Below are positions 55,085 through 64,000 of a DNA stretch of 64,000 nucleotides, piece by piece; within the stretch, counting starts at the first letter, position 1; every line of letters starts with the position of its first letter. Below the pieces are notes generated by a model. It searched no databases, was not told the DNA's origin, and saw only the letters and a list, made by a program, of their open reading frames with translations. The stretch is taken from the NCBI RefSeq assembly GCF_011047135.1, contig NZ_CP049255.1, forward strand, positions 496,001-560,000. The letters are read 5' to 3'. The DNA comes from Microbacterium endophyticum. GTDB lineage: Bacteria; Actinomycetota; Actinomycetes; Actinomycetales; Microbacteriaceae. Both the position numbers and the translations under genes were made by a program.

Positions 55085-56407
55085 ATGTCCGCACCCGAAA
55101 ACTGGCGCTTCGAGACCAAGCAGATCCACACCGGCGCGCAGCCCGATCCCGTCACAAAAGCTCGCGCGACGCCGATCTACCAAACCACGTCATACGTGTT
55201 CGATAACACCGACCACGCCGCGAACCTTTTCGCCCTGGCCGAGTTCGGCAACATCTACACCCGCATTCAGAACCCGACGCAAGACGTCGTTGAGCAGCGG
55301 CTCGCGGCTCTCGAAGGCGGCACTGGCGCGCTCCTTGTCGCGTCGGGCCAGGCCGCTGAGACATTCGCCGTCTTGAACATCGCGGAAGCCGGCGATCACT
55401 TCGTCTCGTCGAGCTCGATCTATGGCGGCACCTACAACCTTTTCAAGTACACGCTTGCCAAGCTCGGCATCGAGGTCACGTTCGTCGAGAACCAGGACGA
55501 CCTCGACGAGTGGCGCCGCGCGGTGCGCCCCAACACGAAGCTGTTCTTCGGCGAAACGATTGGCAACCCGCAAATCAACGTGCTCGACATCGAGGGCGTC
55601 GCCAGCGTTGCCCACGAGTCCGGTGTTCCGTTGATCGTCGACAACACGATCGCAACGCCCTACCTCATTCGTCCGTTCGAGCACGGTGCCGACATCGTTG
55701 TGCACTCAGCGACCAAGTTCATCGGTGGACACGGTACGACTATCGGCGGTGTCATCGTCGACGGCGGGTCATTCGAGTGGTCGAAGAACGTCGAGAAGTT
55801 CCCGGGACTCACCGAGCCCGACCCGTCGTACCATGGCGCAAGCTACACCGCGGCCGTCGGCGATGGCCTCGCGTACATCATCAAGGCGCGTGTACAGCTG
55901 CTACGCGACCTCGGTGCTGCTATCTCTCCCAACAGCGCATGGCTTCTCATCCAGGGACTCGAGACGCTCTCTCTTCGCATCGAGCGCCACGTGCAAAACG
56001 CACAAGAAATCGCGGAGTGGCTCGAGAGCCTCGACGACGTTGCGAGCGTCAACTACTCGGGTCTGCCGACCTCACCCTGGTATGCCGCAGCCAACAAGTA
56101 CGCCCCCAAGGGGGTCGGCGCGGTGCTCTCGTTCGAGCTCAAGGGTGGTGTTGAAGCTGGCCGCGAGTTCGTGAACAGCCTCGACCTGTTCAGCCACCTC
56201 GCCAACATCGGCGACGTGCGCTCGCTCGTCATTCACCCCGCATCAACCACACACTCGCAGCTCACTCCTGAGCAGCAGCTCACATCGGGTGTCACCCCGG
56301 GCCTCGTGCGCCTGTCGGTCGGCCTCGAAAACGTCGCTGACCTCAAGGCTGACCTTGAGCAGGCGCTTGCCGCCGCTCGTCGCGTGTCGGAGGCGGCACG
56401 CGCCTAG
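55085..56407 (+). CDS. metY: O-acetylhomoserine sulfhydrylase
   Basis: PLP enzyme making homocysteine from O-acetylhomoserine and sulfide. The 440-residue protein belongs to the Cys/Met metabolism family: TTSYVFDNTDHAANLFAL, YTRIQNPT and the PLP lysine in HSATKFIGGHG. ATG 55085 starts SAPENWRFETKQIHTG. metX follows 139 bases later and makes its substrate. It belongs to the larger MetY type (about 430-440 aa) rather than MetB. Confidence 0.95.
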   Translation: MSAPENWRFETKQIHTGAQPDPVTKARATPIYQTTSYVFDNTDHAANLFALAEFGNIYTRIQNPTQDVVEQRLAALEGGTGALLVASGQAAETFAVLNIAEAGDHFVSSSSIYGGTYNLFKYTLAKLGIEVTFVENQDDLDEWRRAVRPNTKLFFGETIGNPQINVLDIEGVASVAHESGVPLIVDNTIATPYLIRPFEHGADIVVHSATKFIGGHGTTIGGVIVDGGSFEWSKNVEKFPGLTEPDPSYHGASYTAAVGDGLAYIIKARVQLLRDLGAAISPNSAWLLIQGLETLSLRIERHVQNAQEIAEWLESLDDVASVNYSGLPTSPWYAAANKYAPKGVGAVLSFELKGGVEAGREFVNSLDLFSHLANIGDVRSLVIHPASTTHSQLTPEQQLTSGVTPGLVRLSVGLENVADLKADLEQALAAARRVSEAARA

Positions 56408-56496
56408 ACCCCACCTGTGCAGGGGGATTGGATGCCTCGGCTTGTGCGTCGACAGACGCTCTGGGCCGGGGCATCCGTCGTTCTCGCAAACGATGG

Positions 56497-56508
56497 CGTG
56501 ACGTAACA
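56497..56508. promoter_or_regulatory. Near-palindrome CGTGACGTAACA upstream of metX
   Basis: It matches the metY-side palindrome TGTTACGTAACA at 10 of 12 positions and lies 38 bases before ATG 56547 in the metY-metX gap. It supports a shared regulator for both genes, which then can be transcribed separately. Confidence 0.5.
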
Positions 56509-56546
56509 GTCGTTCCGAGAGGTCTGAGACACGAGACAATAGCGGT

Positions 56547-57752
56547 ATGGACTGGCAGACCTCCGAAGACACGGTGCCGAGCGCACCCGTCACCGAAGCC
56601 GACGCCCGGTTCTTGCTCGGACGCCCCCCGGCAACCGGGGCATGGCGTGACGGCGACGCCTCGGGCGACCGTCAATTTGCGGCTTTCAGCGGATTCCGCA
56701 CCGAGGGCGGGCGTGATCTGCCGAGCTACCGCATCGCATACGAGACCTGGGGCGAACTCAATGCTGCGCGTGACAACGCAGTGCTCATCCTGCATTCTTT
56801 GACCGGAGACAGCCATGTGCGCGGCGCTGCGACTCCGGGCCACGCAACAGCAGGCTGGTGGGACGACATCATCGGGCCGGGTGCGGCTATCGACACCGAC
56901 CGCTGGTTCGTCGTTGCTCCCAACATGCTCGGCGGATGCCAGGGCTCAAGCGGCCCGGCAAGCATTGGGCCCGACGGCTACGAGTGGGCATCACGGTTTC
57001 CGTACTTGACGATTCGCGACCAGGTCGCGGCCCAGATCCCACTCGCCGATGCTCTCGGCATCGCGGCCTGGGGCGCAGTTGTGGGCGGGTCGATGGGCGG
57101 CATGCACGCTCTCGAGTGGGCCATCATGGCGCCAGAACGTGTAGAGCGTCTCGCTGTCTTCGCTGCTCCCCCGCACACGACCGCCGATCAGATTGCACTC
57201 AACTCCGTGCAGCTCGAAGCGATCCGTATCGACCCGCGTTTTGCCGGCGGCGAGTATTACGACTCGGGCGACGGCGACGGCCCCCACCGTGGGCTGGCGC
57301 TCGCGCGCCGCATGGCACTGCTGAATTACCGCAGCCCCACCGAGCTCAATCAGAGATTTCAGCGTTCGTGGCAGTCCGGGGTGAGCCCGCTGGGCCACGA
57401 TGGTCGATTTGCTGTCGAGTCATATCTCGACTTTCACGGCAACAAGTTCACCCGACGCTTCGATGCGAACAGCTATCTCACCCTCGTCGAAGCCATGAAC
57501 TCCCACGACATCGGTCGTGATCGTGGCGGCATCAGCGATGCGCTTTCGCTGATCACGGCACAGACGCTCGTTGTAGGTGTCGATAGCGACCGCCTATTCC
57601 CCATCGATGGCCAGCACACCATCGCCCGTGGCATTTCGAACACCATCGACGGTGATAGCGCCGCTGTCATCACGAGCGACTTCGGCCACGACGGTTTCCT
57701 GATCGAGACCCCCGTCGTCGCATCGCACCTTCGCCGCCTGCTCGAGCCGTAG
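56547..57752 (+). CDS. metX: Homoserine O-acetyltransferase
   Basis: Acetylates homoserine with acetyl-CoA, giving the MetY substrate. The 401-residue alpha/beta-hydrolase has LHSLTGDSHV, the nucleophile GGSMGGMHALEW, the acid in VGVDSDRLFP and the histidine in SDFGHDGFL. It lies downstream of metY in the same direction, with its own upstream motif in the 139-base gap. A hairpin follows the gene. Confidence 0.95.
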   Translation: MDWQTSEDTVPSAPVTEADARFLLGRPPATGAWRDGDASGDRQFAAFSGFRTEGGRDLPSYRIAYETWGELNAARDNAVLILHSLTGDSHVRGAATPGHATAGWWDDIIGPGAAIDTDRWFVVAPNMLGGCQGSSGPASIGPDGYEWASRFPYLTIRDQVAAQIPLADALGIAAWGAVVGGSMGGMHALEWAIMAPERVERLAVFAAPPHTTADQIALNSVQLEAIRIDPRFAGGEYYDSGDGDGPHRGLALARRMALLNYRSPTELNQRFQRSWQSGVSPLGHDGRFAVESYLDFHGNKFTRRFDANSYLTLVEAMNSHDIGRDRGGISDALSLITAQTLVVGVDSDRLFPIDGQHTIARGISNTIDGDSAAVITSDFGHDGFLIETPVVASHLRRLLEP

Positions 57753-57792
57753 CATCCGCCCCCCTTTTTTGCCGCTCTGACACACCGCCGAA

Positions 57793-57852
57793 GGGTCGCA
57801 ACACGCCGCATTCGCGCGCGCCCGGCGGAGCGTATGCGGCGTGTTGCGACCC
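57793..57852. terminator. 19-bp inverted repeat between metX and MFS genes
   Basis: A perfect 19-bp inverted repeat (57793-57811 with 57834-57852) with a 22-base G+C-rich loop. It lies between convergent genes, so it may stop both transcripts. No T-tract follows on either strand. It could instead be a copy of a dispersed palindromic repeat; no second copy was noticed in this window. Confidence 0.65.
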
Positions 57853-57886
57853 CTCGCGAGCAGAAAACCAACGGTGCGCGCGCAGG

Positions 57887-59119
57887 CTATGCGGCGTTGG
57901 GGATGCCGAAGCGGGCGCGACGGGATGCCTCGACTCGGAATGCGACGACCGTCACAACGAGTCCGCCAAGAGCGAGTGCAGCTCCCACCCACGCGGGGGC
58001 GACGTATCCCCATCCAAGCGCGATGACGATCCCGCCAAGGAATGCTCCGAGACTGTTGCCCATGTTGAGCGCGGAGTGATTGAGTGCCGCCGCAATCGAC
58101 TGGTTATCGCCGGCCACATCCATGAGGCGGGTCTGGATCGTCGGGCTGAGCGCCGCGCCGGTGAATCCGACAGCGAAAGCAAACAGACAGAGCGCAACGA
58201 ACCATCCCGCGGTAAGAGCGAGCAGGCTCTGCACAATTGCCATGGCGATCAGGCCCCGGATAAGCCACGCTTTGAGATCTCGGTCAGCGAGGTAGCCGCC
58301 CACGATGTTTCCCACGGTCATCCCGAGACCCACGATGATGAGCACAATCGGCACGAAGCCCTCTGTCATCCCCGCAACGTCCGTCACCATCGGCGCAATG
58401 TAGCTGTATACGGCGAAGAAACCACCGAAACCAACCGCTCCGATGCCGAGTGAAAACCAGACCTGACCCACGCGGAACACGCTGAGTTCGGCTCGAAGGG
58501 TGCGTCCTGGTTGGCCAGGGTGGTACGGCACGAAGACGGCGATCGCAATCGTTGCGAGTGCGAAGATCGCCGTCACCACGATGAAGGATGCGCGCCATCC
58601 GTACTGCTGGCCCAGGTACGTGCCGAACGGAACACCCACGACGTTTGCAACTGTCAGCCCGGTCAACACGAAAGCGACGCCCTTCGCGCGCTTTCCAGGT
58701 CCGAGCATGTCAGCGGCGACGAGCGCGCCGATGCCGAAATATGCGCCGTGCGGAATGCCTGCCAAAAACCTGGAAACCGCGACCAGCTCGAAGGTGGGCG
58801 CAAGAAATGTCAGAGCGTTGAACACTGTGAGAGAGAGCGCAAGCCCGATCATCACGGCGCGACGCGGAAAGCGAGCAACGGAGCCGGCGATGGTCGGAGC
58901 GCCGACGACCACTCCGAGCGCGTAGAGCGAAACAAGCCACCCAGCTTGGCCAATGGTTTCTTCTTGGCTCGCGGCCCACTGTTCGGGGCGAAGCTCGGCC
59001 GCGATATTCGGCAACAAGCCGAGCACGACGAACTCGGTCATTCCGATGCCGAAGCTGCCGATGGCGAGAGAGAGGAGCGCCCACATCGCCGTCCTCTTCG
59101 AAAAAGTCGAGGAGGTCAC
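57887..59119 (-). CDS. MFS transporter, DHA1 (AraJ/YdhP-like) family
   Basis: A 410-residue carrier with 12 predicted membrane helices. GSFGIGMTEFVVLGLLPNIA in helix 1, the GWLVSLYALGVVVGAPTIA helix 2 and SRFLAGIPHGAYFGIGALVAA in helix 4 are characteristic of the arabinose-efflux/purine-efflux group. The true substrate is not known. ATG 59119 is chosen. It is convergent with metX. Confidence 0.88.
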   Translation of the reverse strand: MTSSTFSKRTAMWALLSLAIGSFGIGMTEFVVLGLLPNIAAELRPEQWAASQEETIGQAGWLVSLYALGVVVGAPTIAGSVARFPRRAVMIGLALSLTVFNALTFLAPTFELVAVSRFLAGIPHGAYFGIGALVAADMLGPGKRAKGVAFVLTGLTVANVVGVPFGTYLGQQYGWRASFIVVTAIFALATIAIAVFVPYHPGQPGRTLRAELSVFRVGQVWFSLGIGAVGFGGFFAVYSYIAPMVTDVAGMTEGFVPIVLIIVGLGMTVGNIVGGYLADRDLKAWLIRGLIAMAIVQSLLALTAGWFVALCLFAFAVGFTGAALSPTIQTRLMDVAGDNQSIAAALNHSALNMGNSLGAFLGGIVIALGWGYVAPAWVGAALALGGLVVTVVAFRVEASRRARFGIPNAA

Positions 59120-59175
59120 TCGGTCATATTAGTGGCGCCGATGCTGGTTCAGCGAATCGATTCGAGACCCCGCAG

Positions 59176-59502
59176 TTATTCAGTTCGTTCGCCCTCTCCT
59201 GCGCGTTCGATCGCGTCTTCGAGCCGGTCGATTTTGGCGTCGAGCTCACCCGAATAGCCGGGTCGAATATCGGCTTTCAACACCAATGAGACCCGCGAAC
59301 CATATGGCATGACGGCATCCGTCGCGGCCTTGACCACCGCGAAAACGTCATCCCATTCGCCCTCGATCTCGGTGAACATCGACGTCGTGCGGTGTGGCAA
59401 ACCCGAGTCACGCACCACTTTCACCGCAGCGGCCACAGCGTCGTGAACCGAACCGGTGGCGTCTCCGCTCCCGCTCGGGGCTACAGAAAAAGCAATAAGC
59501 AT
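59176..59502 (-). CDS. Thiamine-binding-like protein (MTH1187/YkoF family)
   Basis: A 108-residue cytoplasmic protein: LIAFSVAPSGSG at the start and TTSMFTEIEGEWDDVFAVVKAA in the middle fit the DUF77 thiamine-binding family. Ligand binding is inferred from the family, and no TPP riboswitch was seen upstream. ATG 59502 is chosen; the frame to 59523 overlaps the previous gene's stop. It follows the GT87 gene on the same strand with a gap of 17 bases. Confidence 0.83.
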   Translation of the reverse strand: MLIAFSVAPSGSGDATGSVHDAVAAAVKVVRDSGLPHRTTSMFTEIEGEWDDVFAVVKAATDAVMPYGSRVSLVLKADIRPGYSGELDAKIDRLEDAIERAGEGERTE

Positions 59503-59519
59503 GACACTCTCCTTGAAAA

Positions 59520-60782
59520 TCAATCAGCAGAAATCAATCCGGATGCCGCGACTCGCCGCAACCGAAGTTCCGGCGCCGTGGATGCCTTCGCCAAGGCCAC
59601 AACGGACCAGGCAAACAAGGCGATCAGCAGTACGTTACGGAGGGTCAGTAACCCGACAGCCACCGGATCGAGCGCCAGCACGAGGTTATACAAAATGGGG
59701 TACACCAACTGCGTAATAGCGGCGATTGCCAGCAGGCCGATGGCCGGCCCACGCCAGCGCGCACGACGGATCACTAGCCCGACGACGACCGGCGCCGCAA
59801 TCCAGGCGATGTACTGGGGAGAACCGACTTTGTTGAACACGATAACGGCCAGCACCAACGCGAGCGACAGGGCCGGAAAAACCGTCGCGAACCCGGCGCC
59901 ACGTCGTACTTTCCATGCGCCCAGTAGCGCTACTCCCACAACGGCTAGTGCCATCAGCGGAGTCATGAGCGCTATGACAGCGTCGACGTTGGGACCCGTA
60001 GCTTGATAGGTGAGCATGTCCGTGTCGTAGTAGATCCATGCATCGCGAGAGCCAGAGATCGCTCGCCAGAGGTAGTACGCACTGACCGGCGCTTCGATTT
60101 GGAGCCCTCGCCCGGCCTGATCTCCAATGAACCCGAAAGCGTATTTGCCTCCCCCGAACGCGAACACGACGCCGAGAATCGCGGCCGACACGACCAGCGC
60201 GCCGCCCACAACAGCGAGTCTGCGGCGAACGACGATCAGCGCCGCTGCGATGACAGCGGCTGGCCAGACTTTCATCCAGGTAGCAATCGAAAGCAACACC
60301 GATCCGAGCCAAGGTCGGCGCACGAGCCACAGCGAACCGACGATCGCCAACGGCACGGTGATGCCCTCGAGGCGATACATCCCGACAGGACCGAGCAGCA
60401 GGATGAAGGCGAGCCAGAACCATGCCGCCGAGCGGCGACCCGCTGACCTGCCGCGTCCGAGCAGAATGGCGAAAGCCGCCGCGTCGACCAGAGTGACCAC
60501 GATCGCCCACGCGACGATGTAGCCGTCGATCCAGGCAAAGGCCCAGGCTGCGAGCATTGGCACCAGCGCAAGCTGCGGGTACACCCAGATCGATGTGAGG
60601 CCAACAATTTCGTGCCCACCGGCGCCGCAGTAGTTCGATGTGCCGAACAGCGCGCAGCCGGACCACGGCTCGTACACGAGGTACACGTCCCCCATTGCCT
60701 GGTTCGGCAGGATGAAGCCCAGCAAAGCCACAGTCAGATGGACGAGCGCGAACGCTACCCACAAGATCGCCCGCCTCGACAC
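59520..60782 (-). CDS. GT87 (DUF2029) membrane glycosyltransferase
   Basis: A 420-residue integral membrane protein with about ten helices. The early loop GDVYLVYEPWSGC, with an acidic residue soon after helix 1, and the SPQYIAWIAAPVVVG segment fit polyprenol-phosphate-mannose-dependent GT87 enzymes, which act on the outer side of the membrane. Related proteins add mannose to lipoglycans in mycobacteria. It starts 33 bases after the nnrD stop. Confidence 0.85.
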   Translation of the reverse strand: MSRRAILWVAFALVHLTVALLGFILPNQAMGDVYLVYEPWSGCALFGTSNYCGAGGHEIVGLTSIWVYPQLALVPMLAAWAFAWIDGYIVAWAIVVTLVDAAAFAILLGRGRSAGRRSAAWFWLAFILLLGPVGMYRLEGITVPLAIVGSLWLVRRPWLGSVLLSIATWMKVWPAAVIAAALIVVRRRLAVVGGALVVSAAILGVVFAFGGGKYAFGFIGDQAGRGLQIEAPVSAYYLWRAISGSRDAWIYYDTDMLTYQATGPNVDAVIALMTPLMALAVVGVALLGAWKVRRGAGFATVFPALSLALVLAVIVFNKVGSPQYIAWIAAPVVVGLVIRRARWRGPAIGLLAIAAITQLVYPILYNLVLALDPVAVGLLTLRNVLLIALFAWSVVALAKASTAPELRLRRVAASGLISAD

Positions 60783-60814
60783 GTGCTCATCCTACGTGGC
60801 GAGCGACGTGGTTC

Positions 60815-61666
60815 TTATCGGGTCAGCAACTCCGCAATGACGGTGGGCGTAGCATCCGCCACATCCAGTGCCGTGATCGGGCCACCCTGAAGACCGAGTC
60901 GAGCGGATGCCACGGCCCCGGCGCGTCCGTGCACCCACGCGGCTGTTGCGGCCACTGCCGCAGCAGCCGCCGCATTATCTATCTGCTCGGAGTGGGAGGC
61001 CACGAGCGCGCCCATGATTCCGGCCAGTACGTCGCCGGTTCCCGCTGTCGCAAGCCACGGGACACCCGCTTCGACCTCGATGACGGCGCCGCTCGGCGAG
61101 GTAATCAGAGTCGTCGATCCTTTCAACAGCACCGTGGCGCCGAGCGCCCGTGCTGTCTGAACCGCGGCATCGGTTCGCTCAGCTACCGAGTCCCCGACCG
61201 CAGTCGGGGCGAGTCCGAGTAGCTGCCGAAGCCGGTCGTGCTCCCGCCCGTGCGGCGTCACGATTCGGGGTGCGGTCGCTCCCACCGAAAGATCTAAGGC
61301 ACCCGCATCGACGACGACGGGAACGGCGCCCGAAAGCGTGCCCCGCAACGCATCGGTCTCCTGGTCACTTCGGGATGCAGCATCCGTCCCTGAGCCGATG
61401 ACCCATGCCTGCACTCGACCGGCTGCGGTCACGGTTTCGGGGCGACGCGCCAACACGAGGTCGATGGCTCGCTGAGCACCGATGTAGCGGACCATTCCCG
61501 TTCCTGCTCGCCACGCCGCCTCAACTCCCAGAACCGCAGCTCCCGGATACTCGGCAGACCCGGTGCGAATTCCCACGACACCGCGCGAGTACTTATCGTC
61601 GCTGGGCACGGGGCGGCGGATCCATCCCGCTGCATCCGAAGCAGTCCACGTGCGCACCGTACTCAT
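60815..61666 (-). CDS. nnrD: ADP-dependent NAD(P)H-hydrate dehydratase
   Basis: Repairs damaged NAD(P)H by dehydrating NAD(P)HX. The protein (283 aa) has the ribokinase-like KYSRGVVGIRTGS start, the AEYPGAAVLG segment and the ADP-binding ATAGTGDVLAGIMGAL. ATG 61666 is chosen since the longer frame to 61834 runs through the previous gene. The NnrE epimerase domain, often fused in other bacteria, is absent here. Confidence 0.92.
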   Translation of the reverse strand: MSTVRTWTASDAAGWIRRPVPSDDKYSRGVVGIRTGSAEYPGAAVLGVEAAWRAGTGMVRYIGAQRAIDLVLARRPETVTAAGRVQAWVIGSGTDAASRSDQETDALRGTLSGAVPVVVDAGALDLSVGATAPRIVTPHGREHDRLRQLLGLAPTAVGDSVAERTDAAVQTARALGATVLLKGSTTLITSPSGAVIEVEAGVPWLATAGTGDVLAGIMGALVASHSEQIDNAAAAAAVAATAAWVHGRAGAVASARLGLQGGPITALDVADATPTVIAELLTR

Positions 61667-61694
61667 GGGCGCCACCATACTCCGCGGCGAACGC

Positions 61695-62750
61695 TCACCG
61701 TCGACGACGAGTGGCGTCCTGCACCTCGCCGATGAGTTCTTCGATGACGTCCTCGAGGAACAACACAGCTGTCGTCTCGCCGGTGCGCGTGCGTACCTGC
61801 GCGAGGTGACGCCCGGCGCGACGCATGAGAGCAAGCGTGTCTTCGAGGTCGGTTGTCTCGAGCACGGGCACCATGTGGTGGATGCGCTTAGGCGGAATCG
61901 GCTTCACGACGCTCGCGTCGGGGTTTTTCCCGCCCGTGACACGCAAGACATCCTTCAAGTGCACGTAGCCGGTCGGTACGCCCTCATCGTCAACGATCAC
62001 GTAGCGGGAGAACCCGTGTTGAGCGACCGCTCGCTCGATTTCGTCGGCCGTAGTCGAGGCAGGCAACGTCACCAGGTCGGCTAGTGGGACCGCGACATCT
62101 TTCGCTTTTTTGTCGGTGAACTCGACAACAGCTGCGACCGTTCCGGCGCTGTCATCGAGCACACCCTCAATGCGCGATTGGTTGACGATCGTGGCGACCT
62201 CTTCGAGAGTGAATGTCGAGGCTGCCTCATCTTTCGGTTCCACTCGGAACAACCGCACGATGTGGTTCGCAACCCAGTTCAACGTCACGATGATCGGGTG
62301 GAAGACCTTCGAAAGCCATACCAACGGCGGCGCGAGCATGAGCACAGCGCGATCGGGCAGCGAGAACGCGAGGTTCTTCGGCACCATCTCGCCGAACACG
62401 ACGTGAAGATACGAAACGATGACGAGGGCCACAATGAACGCAAGAGTGTCGACGGCACCTTCGCTCAGACCGGTCAGCGCCAGCGGGTCGGCCAACAAAT
62501 GGTGGATCGCCGGCTCCGAGACGTTAAGAATCAGAAGCGAACAGATCGTGATGCCGAGTTGGCAGGTGGCCAGCATCAACGTCGCGTGCTCCATCGCCCA
62601 CAGCGCCGTCTTCGCTGATCGAGATCCCTGTTCAGCCCGCGGTTCGATCTGTGAGCGTCGTGCAGAGATCACGGCGAACTCAGCACCGACAAAGAAAGCA
62701 TTCGCCGCGAGTAGTACGACGAGCCAAGCTAGTCCAGCCCAATCACTCAT
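61695..62750 (-). CDS. Hemolysin-family CNNM/HlyC-CorC protein
   Basis: A 351-residue protein with an N-terminal DUF21/CNNM membrane domain (LVVLLAANAFFVGAEFAVISARRS), a CBS-domain pair (PLADLVTLPAST to YVHLKDVLRV) and a shortened C-terminal end after the second CBS domain (FLEDVIEELIGEVQDATRRRR). Family members are linked to magnesium/cobalt handling. It overlaps the upstream paralogue by 8 bases. ATG 62750 is chosen over 62804, which would lie inside that gene. Confidence 0.9.
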   Translation of the reverse strand: MSDWAGLAWLVVLLAANAFFVGAEFAVISARRSQIEPRAEQGSRSAKTALWAMEHATLMLATCQLGITICSLLILNVSEPAIHHLLADPLALTGLSEGAVDTLAFIVALVIVSYLHVVFGEMVPKNLAFSLPDRAVLMLAPPLVWLSKVFHPIIVTLNWVANHIVRLFRVEPKDEAASTFTLEEVATIVNQSRIEGVLDDSAGTVAAVVEFTDKKAKDVAVPLADLVTLPASTTADEIERAVAQHGFSRYVIVDDEGVPTGYVHLKDVLRVTGGKNPDASVVKPIPPKRIHHMVPVLETTDLEDTLALMRRAGRHLAQVRTRTGETTAVLFLEDVIEELIGEVQDATRRRR

Positions 62751-64000
62751 GGCGCTCGCCCCCTTCGCTGTCGTCGTCGCCGTCGAGGTCCGTCGGCACG
62801 GCACGAGGCACGAACTTCACGCGATCAACACGGCGACCGTCCATTCGTGCCACAGTGAGTATTCCGTCGTCGATCTCGATCTCATCCCCAACGATCGGTA
62901 TGCGTTCCAGCTCGCTCATGATGAACCCGCCGACAGTGTCATAGACATCGCCCGCCGGAACCTTGATTCCGCTGCGGTCACGCAGCTCATCGGGTCGAAG
63001 ACTCGCCGGGAACGTGACGGAGTCAGAGCTATGAACAACGTCTGCGCGCCGACGATCATGCTCGTCGAGCACTTCGCCGACGATTTCCTCTACGAGGTCC
63101 TCGAGTGTCACGACACCTGCGGTGCCGCCATACTCATCGACGACGATCGCCATCTGGTAACCACGGGCACGCAGCTCCGAAACAAGGGCATCGAGGTGCA
63201 CTGTCTCTGGCACGCGAAGCGGCTCAGTGGCGAGGGCAGCGGCCGGCACATCACGGCGTCGATCACGCGGGACGCTGATCGCGGCTTTCAGGTGCACGAT
63301 ACCGACGATGTCGTCCATCGACTCGTCGTAGACAGGGAAACGACTGTGGCCCGTGCGCCGAGCGAGAGCGATCACATCGTCGGCCGTATCGCCTGCGGCC
63401 ACGGCATGCACGCGCGGACGCGGCGTCATGACGTCATCCGCACTCAGTCGTGCGAAGTTCAAACTGCGGTCGAGTAGAGATGCCGTATCTTTTTCGAGCA
63501 CGCCGGCGCTCGCGGAGCGCCGGACCAAGCTCGAAAGTTCTTCGGCTGTTCGCGCTCCCGAAAGCTCTTCTTTCGGCTCTACCCCAAATGCGCGTAACAG
63601 ACCGTTGGCGCTTCCGTTCAGGAGCCGTACTGCGGGACGAAAAACGGTAGTGAATGCCACTTGAAAGGGCATCACGAGCTTTGCTGTGGCCAGTGGCACG
63701 GCGAGAGCGAAGTTCTTCGGCACGAGCTCGCCGAGAATCATCGAGAAGGTCGTTGCGATGGCGATACCGATTACAGCGGATACCGGAGTGGTCACCGCAT
63801 TCGGTAGACCCCATGACTCGAAGACCGGGCGAAGGAGGCTCGAAATTGCCGGCTCCATCGTGTAACCGGTGAGGAGCGTCGTCAGGGTAATACCGAGTTG
63901 CGCGCTCGAGAGGTGCGTCGACGTTATGCGCAACGCACCGATCGTCATCGCGAGACGAGATTCACCGGCCGACTGGCGAGCTTCGAGGTCGGCCCGGTCG
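62743..64000 (-). CDS. Hemolysin-family CNNM/HlyC-CorC protein (5' end cut off)
   Basis: The frame stays open to the right edge (in-frame codons [16 protein letters not shown] precede the ATG at 63948), so the start is outside the window. It has the CNNM membrane domain, the [16 protein letters not shown] segment, CBS domains ([14 protein letters not shown] to IVHLKAAI) and a complete C-terminal CorC_HlyC domain (IPVGDEIEI-like, [16 protein letters not shown]). It overlaps the downstream paralogue by 8 bases. It is longer and probably the fuller of the two copies. Confidence 0.9.
   Translation of the reverse strand, partial: DRADLEARQSAGESRLAMTIGALRITSTHLSSAQLGITLTTLLTGYTMEPAISSLLRPVFESWGLPNAVTTPVSAVIGIAIATTFSMILGELVPKNFALAVPLATAKLVMPFQVAFTTVFRPAVRLLNGSANGLLRAFGVEPKEELSGARTAEELSSLVRRSASAGVLEKDTASLLDRSLNFARLSADDVMTPRPRVHAVAAGDTADDVIALARRTGHSRFPVYDESMDDIVGIVHLKAAISVPRDRRRDVPAAALATEPLRVPETVHLDALVSELRARGYQMAIVVDEYGGTAGVVTLEDLVEEIVGEVLDEHDRRRADVVHSSDSVTFPASLRPDELRDRSGIKVPAGDVYDTVGGFIMSELERIPIVGDEIEIDDGILTVARMDGRRVDRVKFVPRAVPTDLDGDDDSEGGERHE

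Overview
The window looks like chromosomal DNA of a high-G+C actinobacterium of the family Microbacteriaceae, close to Microbacterium. This is inferred from the argS-lysA-hom-thrC-thrB-rho-prfA-prmC gene order, the long Asn/Arg-rich insertion in Rho, frequent GTG starts with 4-base GTGA stop/start overlaps, and many starts that appear leaderless (a TAnnnT box about 6-7 bases before the start codon). No database search was run, so the genus is tentative.

Left part (1-19,300) is core metabolism. On the minus strand, read right to left, are argS, a DUF2993 protein, lysA, hom, thrC, thrB, rho, prfA, a small membrane protein and prmC (cut by the left edge). Two groups appear inserted into this order: cysK-cysE-amidase (plus strand) between prfA and prmC, and a TetR/MFS efflux pair between argS and lysA. 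A transglutaminase-like protein, an SGNH hydrolase and tRNA-Arg(CCG) follow.

Accessory part (19,300-27,900) holds DUF4166 and DUF4190 proteins, an alpha/beta hydrolase overlapped by its likely TetR regulator, a lipoprotein, a membrane protein/GntR operon, a decayed IS3-family element with two in-frame stop codons, two GNAT acetyltransferases and an epimerase-like SDR.

Middle part (27,900-44,000) has a rhodanese, an orphan GAF histidine kinase, and a four-gene glycan locus: a pyruvyltransferase, a HEAT-repeat/glycosyltransferase fusion, a GT1 and a GT2. Next come a CPBP-like protein without its catalytic residues, trmB, DUF3097, and a cluster of TPM protein, PspA, an arginase-fold protein lacking half of its metal ligands and a small HExxH protein. 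A stand-alone SIP-domain gene behind an iron-box-like site, a tyrosine phosphatase and an AhpD-like protein complete the stretch.

Right part (44,000-64,000) has an alpha/beta hydrolase, a five-gene translationally coupled peptide ABC importer, a GNAT, ung, a phosphoribosyltransferase, an MFS carrier, a lipoprotein, an SDR, and the methionine genes metY and metX, which share a palindromic upstream motif. A second MFS carrier, a thiamine-binding-like protein, a GT87 membrane glycosyltransferase, nnrD and two tandem CNNM/HlyC-type proteins follow, the last cut by the right edge.

The biosynthetic genes connect: hom feeds threonine (thrB, thrC) and methionine (metX, metY), lysA makes lysine from the same aspartate pathway, and cysE/cysK make cysteine.
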